From the NCBI GenBank assembly GCA_022360595.1, contig JAKSCN010000345.1, forward strand, positions 1 through 5,188: a stretch of DNA of 5,188 bases, written 5' to 3'. Position 1 is the stretch's first letter; each line of letters opens with the position of its first letter. Position numbers and translations under genes: made by a program. The DNA is from Chromatiales bacterium (GTDB lineage: Bacteria; Pseudomonadota; Gammaproteobacteria; Chromatiales; Chromatiaceae). The notes beneath the pieces are model-generated. The model was given only the letters and a program-made list of their open reading frames with translations, ran no database searches and had not been told where the DNA came from. Shown here one piece after another: positions 4,408 through 5,188 of the stretch.

Positions 4408-5188
4408 TCATTGTCTGACGAAATCCGCCATCGGGAGAATGGCGTCCGGTCCACAGGTTTTCGGGCAGAGGTCACAGCCGGTGCAGGCCTGGGTGTCAAT
4501 ATCGACAAAGGCCAGCTCTTTCTCGCTGCCGTTGGGTTTGACCACAGTCTCACGGCGGGTGACGTGAATGGCCGGGCAACCGATGTCCAGACAGTTTTTA
4601 CAGCCGGTACACTTCTCTTCATCGACGGTGTAGGCGGGCTTCTGGCTGTAGAAATCGACCAATACACAGGGCTGATTGGTGATAATCACCGAGGTGTCGT
4701 CGATTTTGGTCTCCTCACGCAGCGCCTTGAACAGCGTAGGCAACTCGTAAGGGTTCACCTCGTGGATGCGCTCGGGTTTAACACCCAGTGCTTCGCACAT
4801 CTTACGGAAATCGACGCGCAGGGAGTCTTCCCCGTGGATGTCGCGGCCGCTGGCCGGGTTGAACTGTCCGCCGGTCATACCAACCGCACGGTTGTCCAGC
4901 AGCAGGATAGTGACATTGCCCTTGTTATAGGTGATATCGAGCAGCCCCTGCATGCCCATGTGCATGAAGGTGGAGTCGCCGATCACTCCGATGATCTTCT
5001 TGTCTTTGTCCGCCTCGACGCGGCCCTTGTCCAGCCCCAGGGCGACGCCCATGGAGGCGCCCATGCAGATGGTGGTATCCAGGGCATTCCAGGGGTGACC
5101 GGCACCCAGGGTGTAACAGCCGATATCACCAGAGATACTGGTCTTCTTGATCTTCGACAAACAGTAGTAGATGCCCAAATGCGGGCAG
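4408..5188 (-). CDS. iorA: Indolepyruvate:ferredoxin oxidoreductase, alpha subunit, C-terminal part (5'-truncated by window edge)
   Basis: The catalytic subunit that binds thiamine pyrophosphate and two [4Fe-4S] clusters. The frame is open to the right edge (codons for C-P-H lie before the internal TTG at 5178) and ends at TGA 4410-4408. About 260 residues are present of a protein normally near 600-650. The thiamine pyrophosphate domain comes first: GDIGCYTLG, then GDS followed about 26 residues later by DNRAVGMTGGQ, which holds the expected Asn. The C-terminal ferredoxin-like domain has CTGCKNCLDIGCP (CX2CX2CX4CP, near 4611-4573) and CTGCDLCPKTCGP (CX2CX2CX3C, near 4485-4450). The second motif ends in Cys-Gly-Pro instead of the usual Cys-Pro. 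iorA leads the leftward run iorA-iorB-class II DAHP synthase within this window; its promoter and start are outside. Confidence 0.95.
   Translation of the reverse strand, partial: CPHLGIYYCLSKIKKTSISGDIGCYTLGAGHPWNALDTTICMGASMGVALGLDKGRVEADKDKKIIGVIGDSTFMHMGMQGLLDITYNKGNVTILLLDNRAVGMTGGQFNPASGRDIHGEDSLRVDFRKMCEALGVKPERIHEVNPYELPTLFKALREETKIDDTSVIITNQPCVLVDFYSQKPAYTVDEEKCTGCKNCLDIGCPAIHVTRRETVVKPNGSEKELAFVDIDTQACTGCDLCPKTCGPDAILPMADFVRQ

Overview
The window looks like a stretch of gammaproteobacterial chromosome. The evidence is the family resemblance of its proteins: a CysB-type regulator, an AroF-type DAHP synthase very close in motif content to the enterobacterial enzyme, and a proteobacterial-length class II DAHP synthase. 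Genus cannot be fixed from the sequence. An indolepyruvate:ferredoxin oxidoreductase would fit a bacterium with anaerobic or microaerobic, ferredoxin-based metabolism; this is inference. No mobile element, CRISPR array, tRNA or rRNA was seen.

Layout. Positions 1-777 (+) hold most of a cysB-like LysR regulator whose DNA-binding N-terminus lies off the left edge. After a 123-base gap with a 12-bp palindrome and a possible promoter comes aroF (901-1980, +), a class I DAHP synthase that keeps the residues associated with tyrosine feedback. On the other strand, reading leftward from the right edge, are iorA (partial, 5188-4408), iorB (4336-3734) and a class II DAHP synthase (3724-2390), probably one transcription unit: 71 bases separate iorA from iorB, and 9 bases separate iorB from the synthase. 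The two DAHP synthases, which belong to unrelated sequence classes but catalyse the same first step of the shikimate pathway, therefore converge tail to tail.

The 409-base space between them (1981-2389) has no convincing protein gene but is unusually rich in dyad symmetry. It contains a minus-strand terminator-like hairpin with a T7 run (2036-2004); a 16-bp stem-loop (2057-2111) separated from it by a linker that copies the anti-Shine-Dalgarno sequence on the minus strand; an A/T-rich double dyad; and a possible plus-strand promoter followed about 100 bases later by a terminator-like hairpin. One or two small RNAs may be encoded here. This is the least explained part of the window.

How the genes may work together (inference): both DAHP synthases feed chorismate and aromatic amino acid synthesis. 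IorAB interconverts aryl pyruvates and aryl-acetyl-CoA using ferredoxin, so its operon with a DAHP synthase suggests a role in aromatic amino acid salvage or turnover balanced against de novo synthesis. The cysB-like gene is a neighbour with no demonstrated functional link.
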